A stretch of DNA of 64,000 bases, taken from assembly GCF_026341515.1 (NCBI RefSeq), contig NZ_JAPEOK010000001.1, positions 248,001-312,000 on the forward strand. The letters run 5' to 3'. Source of the DNA: Streptomyces sp. NBC_00878 (lineage in GTDB: Bacteria > Actinomycetota > Actinomycetes > Streptomycetales > Streptomycetaceae). Positions 27,717 through 35,925 of this stretch are shown one piece after another (position 1 is the first letter of the stretch; every line of letters starts with the position of its first letter). The notes under the pieces were generated by a model. The model had not been told where the DNA came from. It was given only the letters and a program-made list of their open reading frames with translations, and did not search any database. Both the position numbers and the translations under genes were made by a program.

Positions 27717-29432
27717 TCAGTGTGATTCCCGGCTTACCTCCGAACCGCTGGAGCCGACGAGGAAGTCCAGGTCGGCGCCGGTGTCGGCCTGGAGGACGTG
27801 GTCGACGTACAGGCGTTCCCAGCCGCGTCGGGGGTTCGCGAAGCCCGTGACGGTGGCCTTGGTGGGGGTCCTGCGGGCCAGTTCGTCGGCCGGGACGTCG
27901 AGGTCGATGCGGCGGGCCGGGACGTCGAGGGTGATGTGGTCCCCCGTACGCGCGAGGGCGAGCGGGCCGCCGGCCGCGGCCTCCGGTGCCACATGCAGGA
28001 CGACGGTGCCGTACGCCGTGCCGCTCATGCGGCCGTCGCAGACGCGGACCATGTCACGCACGCCCTGTTCGAGGAGCTTCTTCGGCAGGGGCATGTTGGC
28101 CACTTCGGGCATGCCCGGGTACCCCTTGGGACCGCAGCCGCGCAGTACGAGGACCGAGTCGGCGTCGACGTCGAGATCGGGGTCGTCGATGCGGGCGTGG
28201 AAGTCCTCGATCGAGTCGAAGACGACCGCCCGGCCGCGATGGCGCAGCAGGTGCGCGGAGGCCGCGGCGGGTTTGATGAGCGCGCCGTCCGGGGCGAGGT
28301 TGCCGCGGAGGACGGCGATGCCGCCCTCGGCGACCAGCGGTTCGGCGCGGGTGCGGATGACTTCGGCGTCCCAGATCGGCGCGTCGTCGAGACGGTCCAC
28401 CAGCGGTTCGCCGGTGACCGTGAGCGCGTCCGGGTCGAGCAGGTCGCGGACCTCGCGCAGGACGGCGAGCAGGCCTCCGGCGCGGTGGAAGTCCTCCATG
28501 AGGAAGCGGCCGGCCGGCTGGAGGTCCACCAGGACCGGCACCCGGGAGCCGATGCGGTCGAAGTCGTCGAGGGACAGGTCGACTCCCAACCGCCCGGCGA
28601 TCGCCAGGAGATGGACGACCGCGTTCGTCGAGCCGCCGATCGCGGCCAGCGCGACGATGGCGTTCTGGAACGACGCGTGGGTCAGGAAGCTCCCCGGTCG
28701 TCGGTCGGCAGCGACCATGTCCACCGCCAGTCGGCCGGTGCCGTGCGCGGCCTCCAGCAGTCGGCTGTCGGGGGCGGGAGTGCCGGCCACACCGGGCACG
28801 ACCGTGCCGAGGGCCTCGGCCACCAACGCCATGGTGGAGGCGGTGCCCATCGTGTTGCAGTGCCCGCGGCTGCGGATCATCGCCGACTCGGAGCGGGTGA
28901 ACTGCTCCTGGGAGAGCGTGCCGGCCCTGACCTCCTCCGACAGCCGCCATACGTCCGTGCCGCAGCCCAGGGGCGTACCGCGGAAGGTGCCGGTCAGCAT
29001 CGGGCCGCCGGGCACGACGACGGCGGGCAGGTCCACCGAGGCCGCGGCCATCAGCAGCGACGGGATCGTCTTGTCGCAGCCTCCCAACAGGACGACGCCG
29101 TCGATCGGGTTGGCCCGCAGCATCTCCTCCGTGGCCATCGCCGCCATGTTGCGCCAGAGCATCGCCGTGGGCCGCACCTGTGTCTCGCCCAGCGACACCA
29201 CGGGCAGGTCGAGCGGGATGCCGCCCGCCTCGTAGACCCCGTTGCGGACGGCGGCGGCCACCTCGTTCAGATGCGCGTTGCAGGGGGTCAGGTCCGAGGC
29301 GGTGTTGGCGATGGCGATCTGCGGGCGGCCGGTGAAGGCGTCGCCGGGCACGCCGCGGCGCATCCACGCCCGGTGGATGTAGGCGTTGCGGTCCTGACCC
29401 GCGTACCACTGGGTGCTGCGGAGCGTCACCAT
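27717..29432 (-). CDS. IlvD/Edd-family dehydratase, probably a sugar-acid dehydratase
   Basis: This 571-residue Fe-S dehydratase starts at ATG 29432 behind a perfect AAGGAG. The cluster ligands are C51 (TPCNAHL), C119 (GGCDKT) and the Cys in RGHCNTMGTAST. The C-terminal active-site loop is DGRMSGT. IlvD itself makes branched-chain keto acids, but divergence from an IclR regulator and a zinc sugar dehydrogenase points to dehydration of an aldonic acid such as arabinonate, xylonate or galactonate. The two roles cannot be separated by motif alone. Confidence 0.85.
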   Translation of the reverse strand: MVTLRSTQWYAGQDRNAYIHRAWMRRGVPGDAFTGRPQIAIANTASDLTPCNAHLNEVAAAVRNGVYEAGGIPLDLPVVSLGETQVRPTAMLWRNMAAMATEEMLRANPIDGVVLLGGCDKTIPSLLMAAASVDLPAVVVPGGPMLTGTFRGTPLGCGTDVWRLSEEVRAGTLSQEQFTRSESAMIRSRGHCNTMGTASTMALVAEALGTVVPGVAGTPAPDSRLLEAAHGTGRLAVDMVAADRRPGSFLTHASFQNAIVALAAIGGSTNAVVHLLAIAGRLGVDLSLDDFDRIGSRVPVLVDLQPAGRFLMEDFHRAGGLLAVLREVRDLLDPDALTVTGEPLVDRLDDAPIWDAEVIRTRAEPLVAEGGIAVLRGNLAPDGALIKPAAASAHLLRHRGRAVVFDSIEDFHARIDDPDLDVDADSVLVLRGCGPKGYPGMPEVANMPLPKKLLEQGVRDMVRVCDGRMSGTAYGTVVLHVAPEAAAGGPLALARTGDHITLDVPARRIDLDVPADELARRTPTKATVTGFANPRRGWERLYVDHVLQADTGADLDFLVGSSGSEVSRESH

Positions 29433-29479
29433 TGAGCTCCTTCCGATAATCGACACATCGGTCTAATCTGTGGAACCTC
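29433..29479. promoter_or_regulatory. divergent operator between dehydratase and IclR genes
   Basis: The inverted repeat CCGAT (29443-29447) with ATCGG (29457-29461) lies in a 47-bp divergent spacer, in the arrangement usual for IclR autoregulation. A -10-like TAATCT at 29464-29469 ends 10 bp before the IclR ATG. That makes the IclR mRNA leaderless or nearly so. Confidence 0.5.
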
Positions 29480-30328
29480 ATGAAGGGTACGCAGGCGTTC
29501 GAGGGATCGACAGTCCCCGGCGAGGACGGCTCAACAGGCGCTGACAGCAACCGACTTGTGGGGTCGGACCGGGTACTCGCCGTCCTCAAGGAACTCGCCC
29601 GGTACGCCGACGGGGTGGGCCTGGAGGAGCTGACGCGGGTGATCGGCAGCCCCAAGCCGACCGTGCACCGGGCGCTCGGTGCCCTGCGCCGGGCCGGGCT
29701 GGCCGACCAGGACGCCCGCGGCCGGTATGTGCTCGGCGACGAGTTCCTCCGCATGGCCTTCGCCCACCACGAGGCCCGCCCCGAGCACGTCCGTATCCGG
29801 CCCGCGCTCGCCGCGCTGGCCCAGCGGTTCGGCGAGACCGCGCACTACGCGGTCCTCGACGGCCGCGAGGTCGTCTACCGAGCCAAGGTCGACCCGCCCA
29901 CCGGCGCGGTCCGCTTGACCTCGACGGTGGGCGGCCGCAACCCGGCGCACACCACCGCCGTCGGAAAGCTGCTGCTCGCCCACCAGTTGGACACACTCGA
30001 CGACGTCGAGGCGTGGATCGGCGGGATACCCCTGATACGCCGCACTCCGCGGACCCTGTACACGGCCGCCGCCCTGCACCGCGAACTCCGCGTCACCCGC
30101 GAGCGCGGTTACGGCCTCGACGACCAGGAGAACGAAACCGGTGTCAACTGCCTGGCCCTGCCCGTGTACGCGACCTCGCCGACGACTCCCTCCGGCGCTC
30201 TGAGCATCAGCGCGCTGGCGTACCGGACGCCCCTGGCATCCCTGGTCGACGCACTCGACGAGATCCGTGCCGTACTCGCGCCGCTGGGAAAGCCGCTGGG
30301 AGAGCCGATGGGAGAGCCGCGCCGATGA
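29480..30328 (+). CDS. IclR-family transcriptional regulator
   Basis: This 282-residue regulator has a winged HTH (GLEELTRVIGSPKPTVHRALGALRRAGLA) and an IclR effector domain (ETAHYAVLDGREVVYRAKVD, GRNPAHTTAVGKLLLA, SISALAYR). No ribosome site precedes ATG 29480. The C-terminus carries a four-residue repeat (PLGK/PLGE/PMGE) from 12-bp tandem units at 30289-30324. Its stop overlaps the dehydrogenase start (ATGA). It probably controls the divergent dehydratase and its own operon in response to a sugar acid. Confidence 0.9.
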   Translation: MKGTQAFEGSTVPGEDGSTGADSNRLVGSDRVLAVLKELARYADGVGLEELTRVIGSPKPTVHRALGALRRAGLADQDARGRYVLGDEFLRMAFAHHEARPEHVRIRPALAALAQRFGETAHYAVLDGREVVYRAKVDPPTGAVRLTSTVGGRNPAHTTAVGKLLLAHQLDTLDDVEAWIGGIPLIRRTPRTLYTAAALHRELRVTRERGYGLDDQENETGVNCLALPVYATSPTTPSGALSISALAYRTPLASLVDALDEIRAVLAPLGKPLGEPMGEPRR

Positions 30329-31359
30329 AGGACCCGCTTCTCATGCGCGCCTTCGTACTGACCGGCCCCGGGAAGTACGCGGTCCAGGAGGTACCGGCGC
30401 CGGTGGCCGTTCCCGGCGAGGTCGTCGTCGATGTCGAGCGGGTCGGCGTGTGCGGAACCGACGTCGAGTTCTTCACCGGTGCGATGGCCTATCTCCACCA
30501 GGGCCACTCCACCTACCCGACGCGGATCGGGCACGAGTGGGCCGGTCGCGTGGCCGCGGTCGGCGACGGCGTCGATCCCGCCTGGATCGGCAGGCGGGTC
30601 ATGGGCGACACCATGCTCGGCTGCGGCCGCTGCCGCCGTTGCCGCCGGGGTCACCAGCACGTGTGCGAGCAGCGCCAGGAGGTCGGCATCCGCGGGCCTC
30701 GGCCCGGCGCTCTGGCGGAGCAACTCGCGGTACCCGCCTCCTCGTTGCACGTGCTGCCCGACTCCGTCGACGCCGTACTCGGCGCACTGGTGGAGCCGGG
30801 CGGCAACGCCCTGCGCGCCGCGGAGGCCGCCGCCCTGCGGTCCGGCGACCGGGCGTTGGTGCTGGGCCCGGGGACCATAGGGCTGCTGGTAGCGATGTTC
30901 GCGCGCGCCGCCGGTGCGGAGGTGCACCTGATGGGCCGCACCGAAGAGTCACTCGCCTTCGCCCGTACGCTCGGCTTCACACATGTGTCGACGGAGGAGT
31001 CCGTGCCGGACCTGCCGTTCGACGCGGTGATCGATGCCTCCAACTCCGCCCATCTGCCCGGCCTGGCCCTGGAGCTGGTGGAGCCGGCGGGCCGCGTCGT
31101 GTACGTGGGACTCGCCGGTGAGCCCAGCCTGATCGACACCCGCACCCTCGCCCTCAAGGACGTCACGGCGGTCGGCGTCCTGTCCGCCTCCCCAGGCCTC
31201 GCCGCCACCATCCGCGCCTACGCCGACGGCTCCGTCGATCCCAGGCCGCTCGTCGCCGCGACGGTGGGCCTGGACCAGGTCGGTGAGGTCCTGGCCGGCA
31301 TCCGCCCGGCCCATGCCGGGCCGGGTCCCAAGATCCATGTCGATCCCCGGCTGAGCTGA
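30325..31359 (+). CDS. zinc-dependent medium-chain dehydrogenase (sugar/polyol type)
   Basis: This 344-residue NAD(P)-dependent dehydrogenase carries catalytic zinc ligands C43 (GVCGTD) and H70-E71 (IGHEW) and structural zinc Cys at 100, 103, 106 and 114. A Rossmann segment follows (LVLGPGTIGLLVAMFARAAGAEV). The first ATG overlaps the regulator's stop, giving tight coupling. The family acts on sorbitol, threonine or galactitol phosphate; together with the dehydratase it likely oxidises the sugar or a downstream hydroxy acid. All ligands are intact. Confidence 0.87.
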   Translation: MKDPLLMRAFVLTGPGKYAVQEVPAPVAVPGEVVVDVERVGVCGTDVEFFTGAMAYLHQGHSTYPTRIGHEWAGRVAAVGDGVDPAWIGRRVMGDTMLGCGRCRRCRRGHQHVCEQRQEVGIRGPRPGALAEQLAVPASSLHVLPDSVDAVLGALVEPGGNALRAAEAAALRSGDRALVLGPGTIGLLVAMFARAAGAEVHLMGRTEESLAFARTLGFTHVSTEESVPDLPFDAVIDASNSAHLPGLALELVEPAGRVVYVGLAGEPSLIDTRTLALKDVTAVGVLSASPGLAATIRAYADGSVDPRPLVAATVGLDQVGEVLAGIRPAHAGPGPKIHVDPRLS

Positions 31360-31389
31360 GCCGGGCAACGACACCCGTCGGGCGGGCTC

Positions 31390-31690
31390 AGCCGTGGTGC
31401 CGCGTACCACCAGGTGCGGGGCCAGTACGACCTCGCGGGGCTCGGTGCGGCCCTGGTCGAGGCGTTCGACGGCGGCGGCCACCGCGTGCCGCGCCTGCTC
31501 GCGGGCGCTCTGACTGACGGTGGTCAGGTTGAAGCAGCTCAGCCGGGAGGAGGTGTCGTCGTCGTAGCCGACCACCGACACATCACCCGGGACAGCGACA
31601 CCGGCGCGGGACAGCGCGGCGAGGACGCCGATGGCGCACTGGTCGTTGAAGGCGACGACGGCCATGGGCCTGCCGCCGGTCCGGCCGGCC
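31390..31690 (-). pseudogene. C-terminal fragment of a LacI-family regulator
   Basis: The minus strand reads AVVAFNDQCAIGVLAALSRAGVAVPGDVSVVGYDD, then an AAAVERLDQG segment and LVVRGTTAEP, the last third of a LacI sensor domain. The DNA-binding domain and first ~190 residues are absent, and the frame runs on into the dehydrogenase antisense without its own stop. Confidence 0.8.
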
Positions 31691-31876
31691 GCGATCGCCG
31701 ATGCCAACGTGGCACTCGGCGAGGACGCCGCCCGCCGCTACGGGTTCGAGAAGGCGCTTCCGAGCTGGGAGGCCGTCGCCGAGGACCCGGCCATCGGCGC
31801 CGTCAGCATCATCGTGGGCAACGCGCTGCACCGCCCCATCGCGGAGGCGCTGGTCGCGGCGGGCAAGCACGTGCTG
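31687..31876 (+). pseudogene. internal fragment of a Gfo/Idh/MocA-type oxidoreductase
   Basis: The plus strand reads IADANVALGEDAARRYGF, then SWEAVAEDPAIGAVSI, and ends GKHVL followed by a stop where family members continue CEKP. The Rossmann start and the whole C-terminal domain are missing. It abuts the LacI fragment with no spacer. Confidence 0.75.
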
Positions 31877-31965
31877 TGAATCGAGCACGAGGACGCGGCT
31901 ACTCCCAGGCCGAAGGCCTCGCCCTGGCCGCGAAGAACCCGCACAGCGCCGCTGCCGCGCTCTGA
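31877..31965 (+). pseudogene. C-terminal end of a sugar-phosphate isomerase/epimerase
   Basis: IEHEDA followed, after a one-base frame change, by YSQAEGLALAAKN matches the end of xylose-isomerase-like TIM-barrel proteins. It is joined directly to the oxidoreductase fragment, so a deletion fused the two. Confidence 0.6.
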
Positions 31966-31982
31966 CCCACTCGCGGGCCGCG

Positions 31983-33002
31983 TTACCTGGCCCCGCTCCC
32001 GCCGTCCGGGAGCGGGGCCGTGCCCTGTCCCGGGGTGGCCGGGCTGCCCGGCAGCGGCGTACGTGCCGGGGCTCCGGCGAGTACGTCCTGGATGTTGTCC
32101 ACGGCCAGGTCCACCATCGCGGCCCGTGTGGCCTCGGTGGCCGAACCGATGTGCGGGAGCGTGATCATGTGGGGCTCGGCGACCAGCGGGGAGAGTTCGT
32201 GTCCCATGGGCTCGCGCTCGAAGACGTCGAGACCGGCCGAGTGGATGACGCCGTCGCGCAGGGCACGCAGCAGGGCGTCCTCGTCGATGACGCCACCGCG
32301 CGAGGTGCTGACGAGGGTGGCGGTGGGCTTCATGGCCGCCAGTTCGGCGGCGCCGATGAGGTGACGTGTCCCCGGGGTCAGTGGCACGTGCAGCGAGACC
32401 ACGTCGGCCTCGGCGAGGAGGGTGGGCAGGTCCACCGAGGTGGAGAGCGTGTCGTCGGGGGCGTACGGGTCGTGGTGCAGGACCCGCATGCCGAAGCCCT
32501 GGGAGCGGCGTGCCACCGCTCGTCCGATCTGGCCGTAGCCGATCAGGCCGAGCGTGGCACCGTGCACGTCCAGGCCCAGAAAGTCGTTCATCCGGAACAG
32601 ATCCCACCGACCGGCGGCCAGGGTGTCGCGGGCGGCGCCGAGTCGCCTGCGGGCCATGAGGATGAGCGAGAAGGTGAGGTCTGCGGTGGTCTCGGCGAGG
32701 ACGCCGGGCGTGTGGGTGACCACGACGCCGCGTTCGGCGGCCGCGTCCCGGTCGACCGCGTCGTAGCCCATGCTCGCCAGCGCCACGACCCGCAGCGTGG
32801 GCCCGGCCGCGTCCAGCAGGTCGGCGTCCACCCGGTCGTTGCCGAGGGCCAGGATCCCGCTGACGCCCTTCGCGAGTACCGCCAGATCCGCCGGATCGGG
32901 CTTGCCCGTGCCCGTCCAGCCCACGACCTCGGCCTGGGCCGCCAGGCGTGCGAGGCCCCCGCCGGGAAGGTCGGCCCGGGTGCTGAGCACGTGCTGCTTC
33001 AT
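31983..33002 (-). CDS. D-2-hydroxyacid dehydrogenase family protein
   Basis: This 339-residue NAD(P)-dependent enzyme interconverts 2-keto and 2-hydroxy acids (glyoxylate/hydroxypyruvate or 2-ketogluconate reductase type). ATG 33002 follows GGGAGA. It shows ALASMGYDAVD, the nucleotide site LGLIGYGQIGRAVA, and the catalytic Arg (STSRGGVID), Glu (VFEREP) and His (LPHIGSAT). The C-terminus has a disordered proline/glycine tail. It lies downstream of the LysR gene on the same strand with ~150 bp between. It may belong to the LysR-controlled catabolic locus as a disposal step for pyruvate-like products. Confidence 0.85.
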   Translation of the reverse strand: MKQHVLSTRADLPGGGLARLAAQAEVVGWTGTGKPDPADLAVLAKGVSGILALGNDRVDADLLDAAGPTLRVVALASMGYDAVDRDAAAERGVVVTHTPGVLAETTADLTFSLILMARRRLGAARDTLAAGRWDLFRMNDFLGLDVHGATLGLIGYGQIGRAVARRSQGFGMRVLHHDPYAPDDTLSTSVDLPTLLAEADVVSLHVPLTPGTRHLIGAAELAAMKPTATLVSTSRGGVIDEDALLRALRDGVIHSAGLDVFEREPMGHELSPLVAEPHMITLPHIGSATEATRAAMVDLAVDNIQDVLAGAPARTPLPGSPATPGQGTAPLPDGGSGAR

Positions 33003-33151
33003 CTGTTTCTCCCGTGCTTGATCCGCGTTCACGAAATCGGTGACATTGATTCGTGAGACGCTAGTCAGCGCATTCCGGGGCAACAAATAGGCACTTTGCG
33101 TGACGTCATCGAAAATCGAGATGCACTCGGATGTGCTATCCGGCAGATGTA

Positions 33152-34081
33152 CTATCCGGAGCGCTCCACGGAGGCGTTGTCCTCACTGAATTCCGTGATC
33201 AATTCATGGAACAGGTCGTGCACGGCGTGTGCGGGTTCCGACAGCGGCTGGTGGTCGGAGGTGCACAGGGACAGTTTCACCGTGATCGCCGGATTGATGA
33301 TCCGCCGTACCACGAGATTTCGTACGTCGAGGGTCGCGCGCGCCGCGGACCAGGGCAGGACCGTCGCGCCGACGTCGGCGCCCACCGCGCTGATCAGGGT
33401 CAGGACCGACTCGATCTCGCCGACGACCCTGGGTTCGAGCGAGGCCTGCTGGAACGCGGCGTCGACGACCTGCCTGATGGTGTGGATGCGGCTGGGCAGC
33501 AGCAGCGGGACACCGGCCAGCTCTTCGAGGGAGACGTCGCCGTCCCCGGAAGGTACGGATCCGCCCGGTGCGGCGATCAGGAACAGGTCCTCGGAGCGCA
33601 GCGGCTCGAACTGCACGCCCCGCAACGGCCCGGCCCCGTAGATGAACGCCATGTCCATCCGGCCGGTCATGATCGCCTCGCTGATCACGCCGCCGAAGTT
33701 CTCGTTGATGTGCAGCAGGATCTCGGGGTAGCGCTCGCGCACGCTCCTGAGCAGCGGCAGCGCGAGTGCGGCGCCCATGCTGTAGGGGGCGAGCCCCACC
33801 GAGACACTGCCGGCGGGCTCCCGTCCGGAGACGTCGACCGCCGCCTGGGCGAGGTCGATCTGGCGCAGGATGAGCTGCGCGTGCCGGTACAGCGCGCGGC
33901 CCGCCTCGGTCGGGGCCACGCCTCGTTTGCTGCGGATCAGCAGCTGCTGCTTGAACTGGGCCTCCAGGGCCGAGAGCTGCTGGCTGAGCGCGGGCTGAGC
34001 GATGTGCAGGATGTCGGCCGCACGCGTGATGCTCCCGGCATCCACGATCTTCACGAACGAGTAGAGACGCCTGGTGTCCAT
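33152..34081 (-). CDS. LysR-family regulator of the oxoprolinase locus
   Basis: This 309-residue LysR activator has an N-terminal HTH (LYSFVKIVDAGSITRAADILHIAQPALSQQLSALE) and an effector domain that resembles Nac/Cbl-type regulators (SVSVGLAPYSMG, MDMAFIYG, PSRIHTIRQVVDAAF). It is divergent from pxpA across 322 bp, the classic arrangement for a LysR protein controlling the adjacent operon. All domains are complete. Confidence 0.9.
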   Translation of the reverse strand: MDTRRLYSFVKIVDAGSITRAADILHIAQPALSQQLSALEAQFKQQLLIRSKRGVAPTEAGRALYRHAQLILRQIDLAQAAVDVSGREPAGSVSVGLAPYSMGAALALPLLRSVRERYPEILLHINENFGGVISEAIMTGRMDMAFIYGAGPLRGVQFEPLRSEDLFLIAAPGGSVPSGDGDVSLEELAGVPLLLPSRIHTIRQVVDAAFQQASLEPRVVGEIESVLTLISAVGADVGATVLPWSAARATLDVRNLVVRRIINPAITVKLSLCTSDHQPLSEPAHAVHDLFHELITEFSEDNASVERSG

Positions 34082-34403
34082 GTGCGGCCTTCCAGCGGGG
34101 GCGGAGCCTCATGGTAGGCGCGGGGCCGTCCGGCGGACCTTGGCGCGTGTGCTCCACGTCATAGCCAACGGCGATCGCGTCACGCACAACGCGTATTTGC
34201 CGCCCCTTCCCGTTCGGACTACGTTCACCGAAACGCGATTTCCAGGTCGCTCGACCGCACGGGTCGCATAACTCGTAGAAAACTGTAACGGCCCCGTTAA
34301 TTCCCCTTTTCAGGCGGCGCACGGGCCCCGTCCAAAGAACGCCGGAACGACGCCGTGACAACAATGCGGCGCCGCCGTTCGCTTCTTCTGTCCGGAGGAT
34401 GTC
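34082..34403. promoter_or_regulatory. divergent LysR/pxpA promoter region
   Basis: This 322-bp spacer is less GC-rich than its neighbours. T-N11-A-type candidates lie around 34160-34200 (GCCAACGGCGATCGCG and nearby). An AT-rich patch at 34268-34310 (ATAACTCGTAGAAAACTG) could hold the pxpA promoter. The pxpA ribosome site GGAGGA is at 34394-34399. No gene is seen. Confidence 0.45.
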
Positions 34404-35186
34404 ATGACGCACAGGGTTGATCTCGTGGCCGACCTCGGTGAGGGGTTCGGCGCCTACACCATGGGCGACGACGAGGCCCTCCTCGATGTGCTGACATCGG
34501 CGAACATCGCGTGCGGATTCCACGCGGGCGATCCACGCATCATGGACGCCACCGTCCGCCACTGTGTGCGGCGCGGCGTGGCCGTGGGCGCCCACCCGAG
34601 CTTTCCCGATCTCGTCGGGTTCGGCCGCCGCGCGATGGATCTGACGCCGGACGAGGTCCGCACCGACGTGCTCTACCAGGTCGGTGCGCTCCATGCCTTC
34701 GCGGTGGCGCACGGCACCCGCGTACGGCATGTGGCGCCGCACGGGCGACTGGGCAACCTGGTCGCGACCCGGCCCGACTACGCGGCGGCCGTGGCCGACG
34801 CGGTCGCCTCGCTCGACCCGTCGCTGATCGTGCTGGCCCAGGACGGCGAGCTCGCCGACGCCGCCCGCGCCCGCGGTCTGCGGGTGGGCATCGTCGGGAT
34901 CGCCGACCGCGCCTACCGCGACGACGGCACGCTGGTGCCGAGGAGCGAGCCCGGCGCGGTCATCCACGAGGAGAAGGACATCGCCGAGCGGACGATCCGC
35001 ATGGTGACCGAGGGCGTCATACGCAGCGTCGGCGGCCGTGACATCCCGGTCGACTGCGACACCGTGCTGCTGCACGGCGACACCCCGGGCGCGATCTCCC
35101 TCGCCCACCGCGTGCGCAAGGAACTGCTCGCCGCCGGCGTCGAGATCACAGCCCTGGCCGACGTGCTCGACGGCAAGGCGGCCTGA
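34404..35186 (+). CDS. pxpA: 5-oxoprolinase subunit A (LamB/YcsF family)
   Basis: This 260-residue LamB/YcsF protein is one of three subunits of the bacterial ATP-dependent 5-oxoprolinase. Family motifs are VDLVADLGEGFGAYTMGDD, ANIACGFHAGDP, GAHPSFPDLVGFGRR and VRHVAPHGRLGN, plus the acidic metal-binding residues near the N-terminus. In the family consensus the last block usually reads VKPHGALYN; here LYN is replaced by LGN, a subtle departure that could reflect a different substrate. It is first in a seven-gene unidirectional run and has an ideal ribosome site. Confidence 0.9.
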   Translation: MTHRVDLVADLGEGFGAYTMGDDEALLDVLTSANIACGFHAGDPRIMDATVRHCVRRGVAVGAHPSFPDLVGFGRRAMDLTPDEVRTDVLYQVGALHAFAVAHGTRVRHVAPHGRLGNLVATRPDYAAAVADAVASLDPSLIVLAQDGELADAARARGLRVGIVGIADRAYRDDGTLVPRSEPGAVIHEEKDIAERTIRMVTEGVIRSVGGRDIPVDCDTVLLHGDTPGAISLAHRVRKELLAAGVEITALADVLDGKAA

Positions 35187-35187
35187 C

Positions 35188-35925
35188 GTGGACGGCAGCG
35201 CGGACACCGTGGAAGGCAGCGTCGTGATCGTGGACTGCGGCGATTCGGCCGTCGTGGCCAAGGCCGTCGGCATGGACGCCGAGCGAAGCTGGCGGGTCGT
35301 GCACGCCCTGGCCGACGCGTTCGACGCGGTACGGCTCGACGGGGTGCACGGCATCGTCCCCACCTACGACTCGCTGCTCGTCGAGTTCGACTGCGCCGAC
35401 ACCGATCACACGACGGTACGGCGCGTCCTGCGGCACGAGGCCGACCGGCTCGGGGAGGGTCCGGTGCCGTCGGCCAAGGCCCGGCGTTTCGTCGTCCCGG
35501 TGGTGTACGGCGGCGAATTCGGCCCTGATCTGCCCGTGGTCGCCGAGCAGTTGGAGCTGAGTGAGCGGGAGGTGGTGGAACTGCACTCCGGTGCGGACCT
35601 CACCGTCCGCTGCCTCGGCGCACCGGCCGGCGCTCCGATGATGGACGGCCCGGCGTTCCCCCGCCCGGTACCGAGGCTGGCCTCACCGCGGACGCGGGTG
35701 CTGCCCGGGTCGATCGCGGTGGCCGGGCGGCAGGCAGTGATCTGCCCCATGCCGTCCCCCGGCGGCTGGCCCCTGCTCGGCCGCACGCCCCTGCGCGTCC
35801 TGGAGGACCTCGACGCCGACCCGCTGACGGCGTACCGGCCCGGCGACACCTTCCGCTTCGTACCCATATCGCCCGAGCAGTGGGACGACCACGCCGGCCG
35901 CTCCCTGGCGGTGTCGCATGGCTGA
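35188..35925 (+). CDS. pxpB: 5-oxoprolinase subunit B (KipI/AHS1 family)
   Basis: The 245-residue AHS1-domain protein begins at GTG 35188, one base after the pxpA stop, behind AAGGCGG. It has IVDCGDSAVVAKAVG, VHGIVPTYDSLLVEFD, the RRFVVPVVYGGEFGPDL block and AGRQAVICPMPSPGGWPLLGRTPLRVLEDL, all typical of KipI. It works with PxpC and PxpA to activate and open the lactam ring. It overlaps pxpC by 8 bp. Confidence 0.9.
   Translation: MDGSADTVEGSVVIVDCGDSAVVAKAVGMDAERSWRVVHALADAFDAVRLDGVHGIVPTYDSLLVEFDCADTDHTTVRRVLRHEADRLGEGPVPSAKARRFVVPVVYGGEFGPDLPVVAEQLELSEREVVELHSGADLTVRCLGAPAGAPMMDGPAFPRPVPRLASPRTRVLPGSIAVAGRQAVICPMPSPGGWPLLGRTPLRVLEDLDADPLTAYRPGDTFRFVPISPEQWDDHAGRSLAVSHG

Noticed and set aside
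27717..29432. Housekeeping ilvD for branched-chain amino acids
   Set aside because: Its divergent IclR regulator and the sugar-type dehydrogenase favour sugar-acid catabolism, although sequence motifs alone do not exclude IlvD.
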